Notes under the pieces: model-generated
Databases searched by the model: none
What the model saw: the letters and a program-made list of their open reading frames with translations, nothing else
Told to the model about the DNA's origin: nothing
Program-made: the position numbers and the translations under genes
Part shown: positions 54,534 to 63,323 of the stretch, one piece after another
Numbering within the stretch: position 1 is the stretch's first letter
How the letters are laid out: each line of letters begins with the position of its first letter
Origin: SAR202 cluster bacterium
GTDB taxonomy: Bacteria > Chloroflexota > Dehalococcoidia > Lucifugimonadales > VGZR01
NCBI GenBank assembly: GCA_016872515.1
Contig: VGZR01000001.1
Location: 16,475 to 80,474, forward strand
Reading direction: 5' to 3'
Length of the DNA: 64,000 nt

Positions 54534-55685
54534 TTGGCCTTGTTAGGGCGAGGCAAGCTTTGGATAGGCCTGGCGGTCAGCGCGGCGACGCTGGCGCTGT
54601 TCCTGCTGACGGTGGACCTGGGCAGGATGGCGGACGCGCTAGCCGAGGCCAACTACCTTTATCTCATCCCCGGCTTGGCCCTTTATCTTGTCTCGGTCTT
54701 CTTCCGCACGGTGCGCTGGCAAGTCATGCTGCGGCACATGAAGCCCATCTCAGTGCGGCGCCTGTACCCCGTCGTCGTCGTGGGCTACATGGCGAACAAC
54801 CTGCTCCCGATGCGCCTGGGCGAACTGGTGCGCAGCTACTACATCGGTGAGCGCGAGGGAGTGAGCAAGACGGCCTCGCTGGCCACCATCATGGTGGAGC
54901 GGGTGTTCGATGCGCTCGTCCTGCTCGTCTTCATCCTGGCCATCGCCATCTTCGTGCCGCTGGGCGGCTTGGTCGAGGGTTTCGAGGCGCAGTTGGGGAT
55001 ACCCTGGCCGTGGCTGGTGGCGGCGGTGAGCGTGCCGTTCGTGGCGCTGTTCGGGCTGCTGGCGCTGCTGGCGCGGTACCCGGAGCGGGTGCGCGCCGTC
55101 CTGCGGGGCATCCTGAGATTCCTGCCCGCGGGGCTGTGGAACACGCTGTGGGGCCTAGTGGAGCTGTTCATCCACGGGCTGGCCTCGATGCGGAGCCCGA
55201 GGTCGCTGGCCATGCTGCTCGTCCTGTCGGCGCCCATCTGGCTGTTCGAGGCGGGGCTGTTCTTCATGGTCGGGTACGCCTTCGGCCTGCACCACGTGTT
55301 CGACAGCTCGTGGGAGCTTGCGGTGGCCTGTCTCCTGGTAACATCACTGGCCAACATCGGGAGCTCGATACCGGCGGCCCCTGGAGGGATCGGCCTGTTC
55401 GAGCTGGTGGCGAGGGAGACGCTGGTGCTTCTGCCGCTGGCGACGGTGGACCGTGCGGTGGCCGGGGCGTTCGCCGCGGTGGTGCATGCGGTGTTGCTGC
55501 TCTCGATGATCATGTTGGGCCAAGCTTTCTTGTGGAGGGAGCACCTGTCGTTGCGGACATTGTGGCGCTCTCGTGGCACCATGGGGGCGTCCCGACCAGC
55601 CGGGGCTGCGCCTCTACACGAGTCCGACCGCAAGACTGCAACGGCCGTTACCCCGACATCTGTTGGAGGCGAGGGTAAAGAATGA
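54534..55685 (+). CDS. Lysylphosphatidylglycerol synthase TM-region/flippase-like (UPF0104) membrane protein
   Basis: YLYLIPGLALYLVSVFFRTVRWQVMLRHMKPISVRRLYPVVVVGYMANNLLPMRLGELVRSYYIGEREGVSKTASLATIMVERVFDALVLLVF...SIPAAPGGIGLFELVARETLVL. Confidence 0.9.
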   Translation: MALLGRGKLWIGLAVSAATLALFLLTVDLGRMADALAEANYLYLIPGLALYLVSVFFRTVRWQVMLRHMKPISVRRLYPVVVVGYMANNLLPMRLGELVRSYYIGEREGVSKTASLATIMVERVFDALVLLVFILAIAIFVPLGGLVEGFEAQLGIPWPWLVAAVSVPFVALFGLLALLARYPERVRAVLRGILRFLPAGLWNTLWGLVELFIHGLASMRSPRSLAMLLVLSAPIWLFEAGLFFMVGYAFGLHHVFDSSWELAVACLLVTSLANIGSSIPAAPGGIGLFELVARETLVLLPLATVDRAVAGAFAAVVHAVLLLSMIMLGQAFLWREHLSLRTLWRSRGTMGASRPAGAAPLHESDRKTATAVTPTSVGGEGKE

Positions 55686-57004
55686 AGGTCGGCATCATCG
55701 GTGCGGGGGCTGCGGGCCTTGCGGCGGCGTACGAGCTGGAGAAGAACGGCCATCAGGCGATGGTCTATGAGCGGGCGCCGTTCCTGGGCGGCCAGGCCTC
55801 GACGTTCGACGTGGGCGGCACGCGGTTGGAGCGCGGCTACCACCACCTGTTCACCTCGGACACCGACATCGTCGGGCTCATCAACGAAATCGGCCTGGGC
55901 CACCAGATGCGGTGGATACCGTCGAAGGTGGGCATCCTCTACGACGGCAAGCTGTATGACTTCGTCACGCCGATGGACCTTCTGCGCTTCTCGCCCCTGC
56001 CGCTGCTGGACCGCTTCCGCATGGGGCTGGTGACGCTCCAGATACAGCGCGACAAGGACTGGCGGCCACTGGAGAAATACACGGCAGTGGAGTGGATACG
56101 CGAGCACGCAGGCAAGCGCGTGTACGACGTGGTATGGGGGCCGTTGTTACGCGGCAAGTTCGGCGAGGAGCACTATCAGGAAGTCGGGATGCCCTGGTTC
56201 TGGGGCAAGATCCACACCCGCTTCGCCTCGCGCAAGGGCTTGCGCAATGAGTTGCTTGGCTACCCCATCTGCAGCTTCGGCGAGGTGTTCGACGTGCTGG
56301 CCGGGAAGGTGCGCGAGTTGGGCGGCGAGGTGTACCTCTCCACGGGGGTGAAGCGCATCATCGTGGAGAACGGCCGACTGATGGGGATGGAGATGGAGAC
56401 CGTCGGGCAGCCGAACACCATCCGCAGGTTCGATGCCGTCATCGCCACGACGCCGTCGTACATGTTCCCCAAGCTCGTGCCGCTTCTTCCGCCCGACTAC
56501 CTCGAAAGGCTCATCGGGGTGACCTACATGGCCGCGGTCCTGGTCATCTTGGTGCTCAAACGGCCGCTGTCCCACATCTATTGGCTCAACGTCGCCGACC
56601 GTAGCATCCCCTTTGTCGGCGTCATCGAGCAGACCAACCTCATCCCGCCGAGCCACTACGGCGGCAAGCACATCGTCTATCTGTCGAACTACCTCACCGC
56701 CGGCCACCCGCTGTACAGGATGAGCCAGGAGGAGCTGCTGGCTGAGTACATACCGCACCTGAAGAAGATCAACGCGCAGTTCGACGAGTCGTGGATCGAG
56801 ACGAGCTACTACCACAAGGTGGAGGCGGCGCAGCCCATCATCGGCCGGCGCTACTTGGAGCGGATGCCCGGCCACCGGACGCCGATCAAGGGTGTGTACC
56901 TCGCGAACACGACGCAGGTCTATCCAGAGGACCGTGGGACGAACTACAGCGTCCGCATGGGCAAGCAGGTGGCGCGGCTGGTGCTGGAGGACGCGGAGGG
57001 ATAG
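55682..57004 (+). CDS. FAD-dependent amine oxidase/protoporphyrinogen-oxidase-like protein
   Basis: MKVGIIGAGAAGLAAAYELEKNGHQAMVYERAPFLGGQASTFDVGG...RGYHHLFTSDTDIVGLINEIGLG; Rossmann GxGxxG and C-terminal TQVYPEDRGTNYSVRMGKQVARL. Confidence 0.9.
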   Translation: MKVGIIGAGAAGLAAAYELEKNGHQAMVYERAPFLGGQASTFDVGGTRLERGYHHLFTSDTDIVGLINEIGLGHQMRWIPSKVGILYDGKLYDFVTPMDLLRFSPLPLLDRFRMGLVTLQIQRDKDWRPLEKYTAVEWIREHAGKRVYDVVWGPLLRGKFGEEHYQEVGMPWFWGKIHTRFASRKGLRNELLGYPICSFGEVFDVLAGKVRELGGEVYLSTGVKRIIVENGRLMGMEMETVGQPNTIRRFDAVIATTPSYMFPKLVPLLPPDYLERLIGVTYMAAVLVILVLKRPLSHIYWLNVADRSIPFVGVIEQTNLIPPSHYGGKHIVYLSNYLTAGHPLYRMSQEELLAEYIPHLKKINAQFDESWIETSYYHKVEAAQPIIGRRYLERMPGHRTPIKGVYLANTTQVYPEDRGTNYSVRMGKQVARLVLEDAEG

Positions 57005-57055
57005 CGCCTTCGCGTTGTTGGCCTCTAGGGCCTGTGCTAAGATACAGGCGACTTT

Positions 57056-57568
57056 GTGATACTTCTCACGGAGGCGGGTTTGGCGGCGGACAGCGAGACG
57101 CTGCGGCAGCAGATCAGGGAGTCCATCAAGACCCAGAAACGGCCCACCGTCACGGTCCTCTCATCGCTCCTGGCGGTCCAGGACAGCCTGGGTTACCTCC
57201 CCGACGAGGCCATCGAAGAGGTGGCGGCCCACAGCAAGGCCACCATCAACGAGGTCTGGGGCGTCGCGTCGTTCTACACGAACTTCCGCTTCACCCCTCC
57301 GGCCAAGCATGTGGTCGAGGTCTGCTGGGGGCCGACATGCCACCTGGTGGGAGCGACGGGCATCATCCAGGGGCTGCTGGACGAGTTCAAGCTGTCCGGT
57401 GAGGGTGATACGCCCGACGGCAGGGTGACGCTGCGGTACAACACCTGTCTGGGCGCATGCGCCCAGGGGCCGGTGATGATGGTTGACCACCACCTGGCGG
57501 GCCGGGTGACGCCTGAGACGGCGCGGGCCAAGGTGAAGAGCCTGGGCGATACGAACGGGCACCGATAA
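57056..57568 (+). CDS. nuoE: NADH-quinone oxidoreductase subunit E-like
   Basis: LGYLPDEAIEEVAAHSKATINEVWGVASFYTNFRFTPPAKHVVEVCWGPTCHLVGATGIIQGL...VTLRYNTCLGACAQGPVMMVD: thioredoxin-like [2Fe-2S] Cys pattern. Confidence 0.92.
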   Translation: MILLTEAGLAADSETLRQQIRESIKTQKRPTVTVLSSLLAVQDSLGYLPDEAIEEVAAHSKATINEVWGVASFYTNFRFTPPAKHVVEVCWGPTCHLVGATGIIQGLLDEFKLSGEGDTPDGRVTLRYNTCLGACAQGPVMMVDHHLAGRVTPETARAKVKSLGDTNGHR

Positions 57569-57579
57569 TACCCCTCACC

Positions 57580-57628
57580 CAATGGCCGCGTCAGGCGCGG
57601 CCATTGGCCTCTCCCGCAAGGGGAGAGG
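57580..57628. repeat. Two adjacent hairpins (CAATGGCCGCG-TCAGG-CGCGGCCATTG and CCTCTCCC-GCAAG-GGGAGAGG)
   Basis: Perfect 11-bp (57580-57606) and 8-bp (57608-57628) stems read directly between nuoE and nuoF. Confidence 0.75.
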
Positions 57629-57667
57629 AGGGCCTTTAGAAGGAAGGACATTACAAGGCATCAGCGG

Positions 57668-59428
57668 ATGGCGACGTACGAGGAGCTGAAGCAAGGGGCC
57701 GAGCGGCGCTGGAAGGAGTTGAACTCCAGGCCGTGGATACGCGTCGGCACGGCGATGTGCGGCCAGGCCGCGGGCGCCCTCGAGGTCGTGGCTACTCTCA
57801 AGGCCAAGCTGGCGGCGCGGAAGATAGACGCGGTGGTCAGCGAGGTGGGCTGCCTAGGCCTGTGCTACGCGGAACCCATCGTGGACGTGGCCAAGCCGGG
57901 AAAGGCGCGACTGCTCCTCGGCAATGTGACGCCTGCGGACGTGGACGCTATCGTGGATGGCTATCTGGCTTCGAACCGCGTCCCGCCGCAGAAGGCGCTG
58001 GGCTACCTTGCCGCAGCTGGCCAAGCCCCCTTGGCGGGCGTGCCGGACTTCAAGGCGCTGTCCGGCTACGGCAAGCAGAACCGCGTGGCCTTGCGCAACG
58101 GCGGACACATAGACCCGACCGATATCTTCCAGTACATCGCCACCGGCGGCTACGCGGGGCTCAACAAGGCGCTGTCGGCGATGAAGCCCGCTGACGTCAT
58201 CAAAGAGGTGACCGACTCGGGCCTGCGGGGCCGGGGCGGCGCCGCCTTCCCCACGGGCGTCAAGTGGAGCTTCCTGGTCCGCTCCAACGCGCCGCGCAAG
58301 TACATCCTCTGCAACTGCGAGGAGGGCGACCCGGGCGCGTTCAACGACAAGACCATCCTTGAGAGCGACCCCCATACCCTCTTAGAGGGCATCACGATCG
58401 GCGGGTACGCGACCGGCTCGACCAATGGCTACGTCTTCATCCGGCACGGCCATGACGGGCCCATCAACCGGACCGAGGCGGCCATCCAGCAGGCGTACAA
58501 GGCCGGGCTGCTGGGCAAGAACATCCTCGGCACCAATTTCAGCTTCGACATCGAGGTCGCGCTGACGGGCGAGTCGTACGTGGCGGGCGAGGAGACGGCG
58601 CTGATGGAGGCCATCGAGGGCCACCGCTCCATGCCACGTGCGCGTCCGCCGTTCCCTGCGGCCTACGGCGTGTGGGGCAGACCGAGCAACATCAACAACG
58701 TGAAGACGCTGGCGTACGCGCCGGAGATCATCTCCAAGGGAGCGGCGTGGTTCTCGTCCATCGGGGTCAACAAGAGCAAGGGCACCGCCATCGTCTGCCT
58801 CACGGGCCACGTCCAGCGCCCAGGCATCTACGAGGTAGCGATGGGCCTGACCCTGGGCGAGGTCATCAACGACATCGGCGGCGGCGTGTCCGGCGGCAAG
58901 CAGCTCAAGCTGCTGCAGACGGGGGGGCCGCTGGGCGGCGTGCTCAGCGCAGCCAGCACGACCGTCACCATAGACTTCGACGAGATGGCCAAGGCGGGCG
59001 CAATCCTCGGCTCAGGCGGCATCATCGTGGCCGACTCGGACACCTGCGCCGTGGACCTGACGCGGAACCTGGTGGCCTTCTGCCAGTTCGAGTCGTGCGG
59101 CAAGTGCTTTCCCTGCCGGATCGGGACGACGAACCTCTTGGAGATCGTGGACCGCATCGTGACCTGCCAGACCAGGCCGGGCGACCTGGAGTTGATGCGC
59201 AGCATCGGCAAGACCATCCAGGCGGGGTCGCTATGCGGTCACGGCCAGCTCGGCTTCAACCCCATTCGGTCGGCGCTACAGCATTTCGCCGCCGACTTCG
59301 ACGCCCACATGAAGACAGGAAAGTGCGCGACCGGCGGATGCGAGAAGCCGAGGCTGTCGCCCACCAACACGCGGCCCTTCGCTCAAGAGGCCACTCCCGA
59401 AGCAGCGCTCACCGGCAGGCCGGCATGA
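57668..59428 (+). CDS. nuoF: NADH-quinone oxidoreductase subunit F-like, with N-terminal thioredoxin-like domain
   Basis: TDSGLRGRGGAAFPTGVKWSFLVRSNAPRKYILCNCEEGDPGAFNDKTILESDPHTLLEGI...GEETALMEAIEGHRSMPRARPPFPAAYGVWGRPSNINNVKTLA...ESCGKCFPCRIGTTNLLEI. Confidence 0.93.
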   Translation: MATYEELKQGAERRWKELNSRPWIRVGTAMCGQAAGALEVVATLKAKLAARKIDAVVSEVGCLGLCYAEPIVDVAKPGKARLLLGNVTPADVDAIVDGYLASNRVPPQKALGYLAAAGQAPLAGVPDFKALSGYGKQNRVALRNGGHIDPTDIFQYIATGGYAGLNKALSAMKPADVIKEVTDSGLRGRGGAAFPTGVKWSFLVRSNAPRKYILCNCEEGDPGAFNDKTILESDPHTLLEGITIGGYATGSTNGYVFIRHGHDGPINRTEAAIQQAYKAGLLGKNILGTNFSFDIEVALTGESYVAGEETALMEAIEGHRSMPRARPPFPAAYGVWGRPSNINNVKTLAYAPEIISKGAAWFSSIGVNKSKGTAIVCLTGHVQRPGIYEVAMGLTLGEVINDIGGGVSGGKQLKLLQTGGPLGGVLSAASTTVTIDFDEMAKAGAILGSGGIIVADSDTCAVDLTRNLVAFCQFESCGKCFPCRIGTTNLLEIVDRIVTCQTRPGDLELMRSIGKTIQAGSLCGHGQLGFNPIRSALQHFAADFDAHMKTGKCATGGCEKPRLSPTNTRPFAQEATPEAALTGRPA

Positions 59429-62259
59429 CGACTCAACTCCCGCCACCCCCTCCATCGCCACCGACCCAGGTCAACATTACGATTGACGGCGTGAAGGTCG
59501 TCGCCAAGCCGGGCACGATGGTGCTCCAGGCGGCGATGGACGCTGGCATCTACATCCCGTATCTGTGCTACTACCCAGGCACCAAGCCCTTCGGTGCGTG
59601 CCGCATGTGCGTGGTCAAGGTGGAGCAGCCAGGGCCGGACGGCCAGCTGCGCCCGCTGCCGGGCAGCCCCGCCTCCTGCACGACGCCGGTGGCCGAGGGC
59701 ATGGTGGTCAAGACGAACCTACCCGACATCGTTGACCTGCGCAAGGGCATCATGGACCTGCTCTTGTCGGAGCACCCCCACGGCTGCCTGACCTGCCACC
59801 GCATCGAGCTGTGCGGCCCGGCGGACGTCTGCCTGCGGCACGTGTCGGTCAACGACCGGTGCGTGACCTGCCCCAAGAACGAGCGATGCGAGCTCAAGGA
59901 CACCGTCCGCTGGCTCGACATACCGATGGAGACGCCACTCACGTACAACAACCGCCACCTGCCCCTGAAGGTGAAGGACCCCTTCTGGGACATGGACATG
60001 AACCTGTGCATCGTCTGCGGGCGGTGCGTACGGGTCTGTGACGAGATACGCGGCGACACTGCGCTCACGTTCCTGAACAGGGCGGGGAAGAGCCTCATCG
60101 GCACCTCCCGCGGCACGTCGCTCCTGGAGTCGGGCTGCGAGTTCTGCGGGGCGTGCATAGACGCCTGCCCCACCGGCGCGCTGGTGGAGCGGGACTACAA
60201 GTGGGACAAGGCGAACAGGACGGTGGTGACCACCTGCCCCCACTGCCCGGTGGGCTGCCAGATGACGCTGGAAGTGAACAAGCGGAACAAGGTCATCCGC
60301 TCCATCCCGCTGCGGCAGGCGGAGGCGAACCGGGGACAGGCCTGCTTCAAGGGCAAGTTCGGGCTGGACTTCGTGAACCACAAGGACCGGCTGAAGAAGC
60401 CGTTGGTGCGGGTCAACAACCAACTCCGAGAGGCGTCGTGGGACGAGGCGCTGGACTACCTGGCCGAGCGGCTGCCCAAGCACAAGGGCAAGTACGCGCT
60501 CATCGCCTCGCCGCGCGGCATCAACGAGGAGGCCTACCTGGCCCAGAAGTTCGCCCGCGTGGTCATGGCCACCAACAATGTGGACCTGTCCTCGAACCTG
60601 CGGCCCGAACTGACGGCCCCGTTGAGCGAGATGCTCGGACACCAGGCGGCGACCAACCCCATCTGGGAGCTGGAGCAATCCAAGGGTTTCCTGGTCGTTT
60701 CCAGCAACATGACCGAAGAGCAGAACGTTGTGGTGCTGCCCATCAAGAAGGCGGCCCGCGCGGGCGCGGCGCTCATCGTGATAGACCAGCGCGAGACGGA
60801 GCTGACGCGCTACGCGTCGCTGTGGCTGCGCCCCCGGCCGGGGAGCGAGACGGCGCTGGTCGGCGGGATGCTGCGGGTTATCGTGGACGAGTCGCTGGCG
60901 GATGCGCAGTTCGTAGGCGACCGCACGAGCGGGGCCGACGCGCTGAGAGCCGCCGTTTCCGCTTTCGACCTGGCCAAGGTCGAGGCCGCGACCGGCATCC
61001 CGCAAGCCAAGTTCCAGGACGCCGCCCGGCGCTTCGCCAAAGCGAAGCCAGCCGCCATCCTGTACGCCCTGGATACGCTGCCCGCCGCGATGCGGGGCGA
61101 CTGCGTGAGAGCGCTGGTCAGCCTGGCCCTGGCGACGGGCAACGTGGGCAAGCCGTCCGCGGGCCTCTATCCGCTCTTCACCGGCGCCAACGAACAGGGC
61201 GGCAGGGACGTGGGCTGCTTGCCGGACTACCTACCTGGCTACCGCCGAGTCGAAGACCCTGCGGCACGCGCCGAAGTGGCGAAGGCGTGGTCGGCGGAGG
61301 TGCCGTCCGCCAAGGGCGTCTCCCTGCGCGACATGGCTACGGCCATCGGCGATGGCAGGGTGTCGGCGCTCCACATCATCGGCGACAGCGCCAACTTCTC
61401 CAACGGCCAGTTGCCTGGGTTCATGGAATCCCTTGCCAAGCTCGACCTCCTGATTGTGCAGGACAGCTTCCTCACCGAGGTGAATAGGGCCGCGCATGTC
61501 GTGCTTCCGACCTTCACCTTCGCGGAGAAGAACGGGACGTACACCAATATGGAGCGGCGGGTGCAGCTGTTGCGCCCCGCCATCGGTCCCAAGGGCGAGG
61601 AGGAGGCGAGCTGGCGGGTCATCTACCGCATCGCCCGCCGCATGGAGGCCGAGGGGTTCGACCACGAGGACACGGTGAACATCTTCGAGGAGCTGAAGGA
61701 CCTGGTGCCTGGGTACGGCGGGCTGTCGTATGCCAGGCTCCAGAAGGGTGGCGTCCAGTGGCCGTGCCCGTCGCCGGACTCGTCCGGCACGCCGGTGCTG
61801 CACGCTGCGGCGGACAGGAAGTTTGCCTTCGCCCCGGTGAAGCTGGAGGAGCCTCCTGCGCACAGCGACGCCGAGTACCCGCTGGTGCTGGCCAGGGGGC
61901 GCGTCCTCCTCGACCCTGACGGGGAGATGGAGGTCGTGGATGCGGGCAGGCGCAACGCCGTCCGCCGCGACGAGGTCATCGAGATGCACCCCGACGACGC
62001 CCGACGCATGGGCGTCTCGGCCGGCGACTGGCTGGAGGTCATCGGGCGGGGCGAGCGGTTCAAGGGCGTGGCCCGCCTCACCGGCCCGCAGCGCGGCATG
62101 GTGGCCGCGACGGCGCTCTTCGGCCAGCTCGCCACACAGCTCGACGCCTCGCGGACTGCTGACCCGATGATGGATGTGCCTGGGCTGCCGCTGACAGCGG
62201 TGAGGGTGGAGAAGGCATCCGCCCCAGCCGTGTCCGCCGACCTGGCCGCCGCCGACTGA
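59425..62259 (+). CDS. NuoG/FdhA-like iron-sulfur molybdopterin-family subunit
   Basis: N-terminal [2Fe-2S] YLCYYPGTKPFGACRMCVVKVE; Cys-rich HPHGCLTCHRIELC...RCVTCPKNERCELKD; two ferredoxin motifs (CIVCGRCVRVC, CEFCGACIDACPTGAL); CPHCPVGCQM...ACFKGKFG; molybdopterin oxidoreductase and dinucleotide-binding domains. ATGA overlap with nuoF stop. Confidence 0.9.
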   Translation: MTTQLPPPPPSPPTQVNITIDGVKVVAKPGTMVLQAAMDAGIYIPYLCYYPGTKPFGACRMCVVKVEQPGPDGQLRPLPGSPASCTTPVAEGMVVKTNLPDIVDLRKGIMDLLLSEHPHGCLTCHRIELCGPADVCLRHVSVNDRCVTCPKNERCELKDTVRWLDIPMETPLTYNNRHLPLKVKDPFWDMDMNLCIVCGRCVRVCDEIRGDTALTFLNRAGKSLIGTSRGTSLLESGCEFCGACIDACPTGALVERDYKWDKANRTVVTTCPHCPVGCQMTLEVNKRNKVIRSIPLRQAEANRGQACFKGKFGLDFVNHKDRLKKPLVRVNNQLREASWDEALDYLAERLPKHKGKYALIASPRGINEEAYLAQKFARVVMATNNVDLSSNLRPELTAPLSEMLGHQAATNPIWELEQSKGFLVVSSNMTEEQNVVVLPIKKAARAGAALIVIDQRETELTRYASLWLRPRPGSETALVGGMLRVIVDESLADAQFVGDRTSGADALRAAVSAFDLAKVEAATGIPQAKFQDAARRFAKAKPAAILYALDTLPAAMRGDCVRALVSLALATGNVGKPSAGLYPLFTGANEQGGRDVGCLPDYLPGYRRVEDPAARAEVAKAWSAEVPSAKGVSLRDMATAIGDGRVSALHIIGDSANFSNGQLPGFMESLAKLDLLIVQDSFLTEVNRAAHVVLPTFTFAEKNGTYTNMERRVQLLRPAIGPKGEEEASWRVIYRIARRMEAEGFDHEDTVNIFEELKDLVPGYGGLSYARLQKGGVQWPCPSPDSSGTPVLHAAADRKFAFAPVKLEEPPAHSDAEYPLVLARGRVLLDPDGEMEVVDAGRRNAVRRDEVIEMHPDDARRMGVSAGDWLEVIGRGERFKGVARLTGPQRGMVAATALFGQLATQLDASRTADPMMDVPGLPLTAVRVEKASAPAVSADLAAAD

Positions 62260-62347
62260 CGCCTGCAAGTTCGGCAACCCGGCTGCGCTCCGTACTAATT
62301 TGCAGAGTGCAGCCCCTCAAGATTTGCCTTGCGTCTAGCTTGACCCT

Positions 62348-63154
62348 GTGGCATCATTGAGTTTCAGGAGGAAAAGTCCCGAAAGCGAGAGCGTAGTGGA
62401 GACATCAACCAAGACCTTTAAAAACGTTACCCCGAAACTCGTTCAAGTCAAAGTCCTCAAACGGCTCGACACCACCCAAGAACTGCTCAAGATGTGGATA
62501 GAGCGCCCGCCGGGTTTCACCTTCAAGGCGGGGCAGTACTGCACCCTCGGGATAGACGGCATCGAACGCGCGTACTCCATCGTTTCGGCTCCCTACGAGA
62601 GCGACCTGGAACTGTTCGTCGAGCTGGTGCCGCTGGCCCAAGGCGGCGTCCTCACCCCCAAGATTTGGGAGCTGAGGGAGGGCGACTCCATATCCATCCG
62701 GCCCAGGGCCAAGGGTATCTTCGTCTTCAAGCCCGAGAAGCCAAAGCACCTCATGGTGGCGACCGTGACAGGCGTCGCGCCGTATATCAGCATTGTCCGC
62801 CAGTACCTCCATGACAGGCAGAGCGGGCACCGCTTCTACATCCTGCAGGGCGCCAGCTACCACGACGAGCTGACCTATGACGGCGAGTTGGCCGGGTACG
62901 CCATGCAGCACCCCGATGTGGTTGCCTATGTGCCCACCCTCAGCAGGCCAGGCGAGAAGCGCAACAACGGCTGGGCCGGCGCCACGGGCCGCGCCAACGC
63001 CCTCGTCGAGAAGTATGCCGAGACCTTCGCCTGCGCGCCCGAGGACACCATCGTCTATGCCTGCGGACATCCCGGCATGATCGAGGATGTCAAAGCCCGC
63101 ATGCTGCCCAAGGGCTACCAGGTCGTAGAGGAGCGCTTCTGGAAGGAAGACTAA
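62348..63154 (+). CDS. Ferredoxin-NADP reductase-like FAD/NAD(P)-binding oxidoreductase
   Basis: FTFKAGQYCTLGIDGIERAYSIVSAPYESDLELFVELVPLAQGGVLTPKIWEL...MVATVTGVAPYISIVRQYLHD...IVYACGHPGMIEDVKARM. Confidence 0.9.
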   Translation: MASLSFRRKSPESESVVETSTKTFKNVTPKLVQVKVLKRLDTTQELLKMWIERPPGFTFKAGQYCTLGIDGIERAYSIVSAPYESDLELFVELVPLAQGGVLTPKIWELREGDSISIRPRAKGIFVFKPEKPKHLMVATVTGVAPYISIVRQYLHDRQSGHRFYILQGASYHDELTYDGELAGYAMQHPDVVAYVPTLSRPGEKRNNGWAGATGRANALVEKYAETFACAPEDTIVYACGHPGMIEDVKARMLPKGYQVVEERFWKED

Positions 63155-63181
63155 AGTCTTACGAAAACGTGTTGCCGGTAG

Positions 63182-63212
63182 CGTAGGGGCGGGTCTCAGA
63201 CCCGCCCCTACG
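63182..63212. repeat. Palindromic repeat CGTAGGGGCGGGTCT-C-AGACCCGCCCCTACG (variant copy)
   Basis: Perfect 15-bp complementary arms with 1-nt spacer, read directly. Confidence 0.9.
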
Positions 63213-63260
63213 TGTTTCTGCCTCATCCTTGCCCTTCTGGAAAGAACGAGGTTGTCCCGC

Positions 63261-63288
63261 GTAGGGGCGCACGGCCGTGCGCCCCTAC
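63261..63288. repeat. Perfect 28-bp palindrome GTAGGGGCGCACGGCCGTGCGCCCCTAC
   Basis: Contains the same 26-bp palindrome found at 6881-6906. Confidence 0.92.
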
Positions 63289-63323
63289 ATTGCTGAACCT
63301 CCCTTCGGTAGAATGGGGCAGCC

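Noticed and set aside
58672-59424. Upstream extension of the NuoG-like ORF (58672-62259)
   Set aside because: The extension lies out of frame inside nuoF; the real start is the ATG at 59425 overlapping the nuoF stop.
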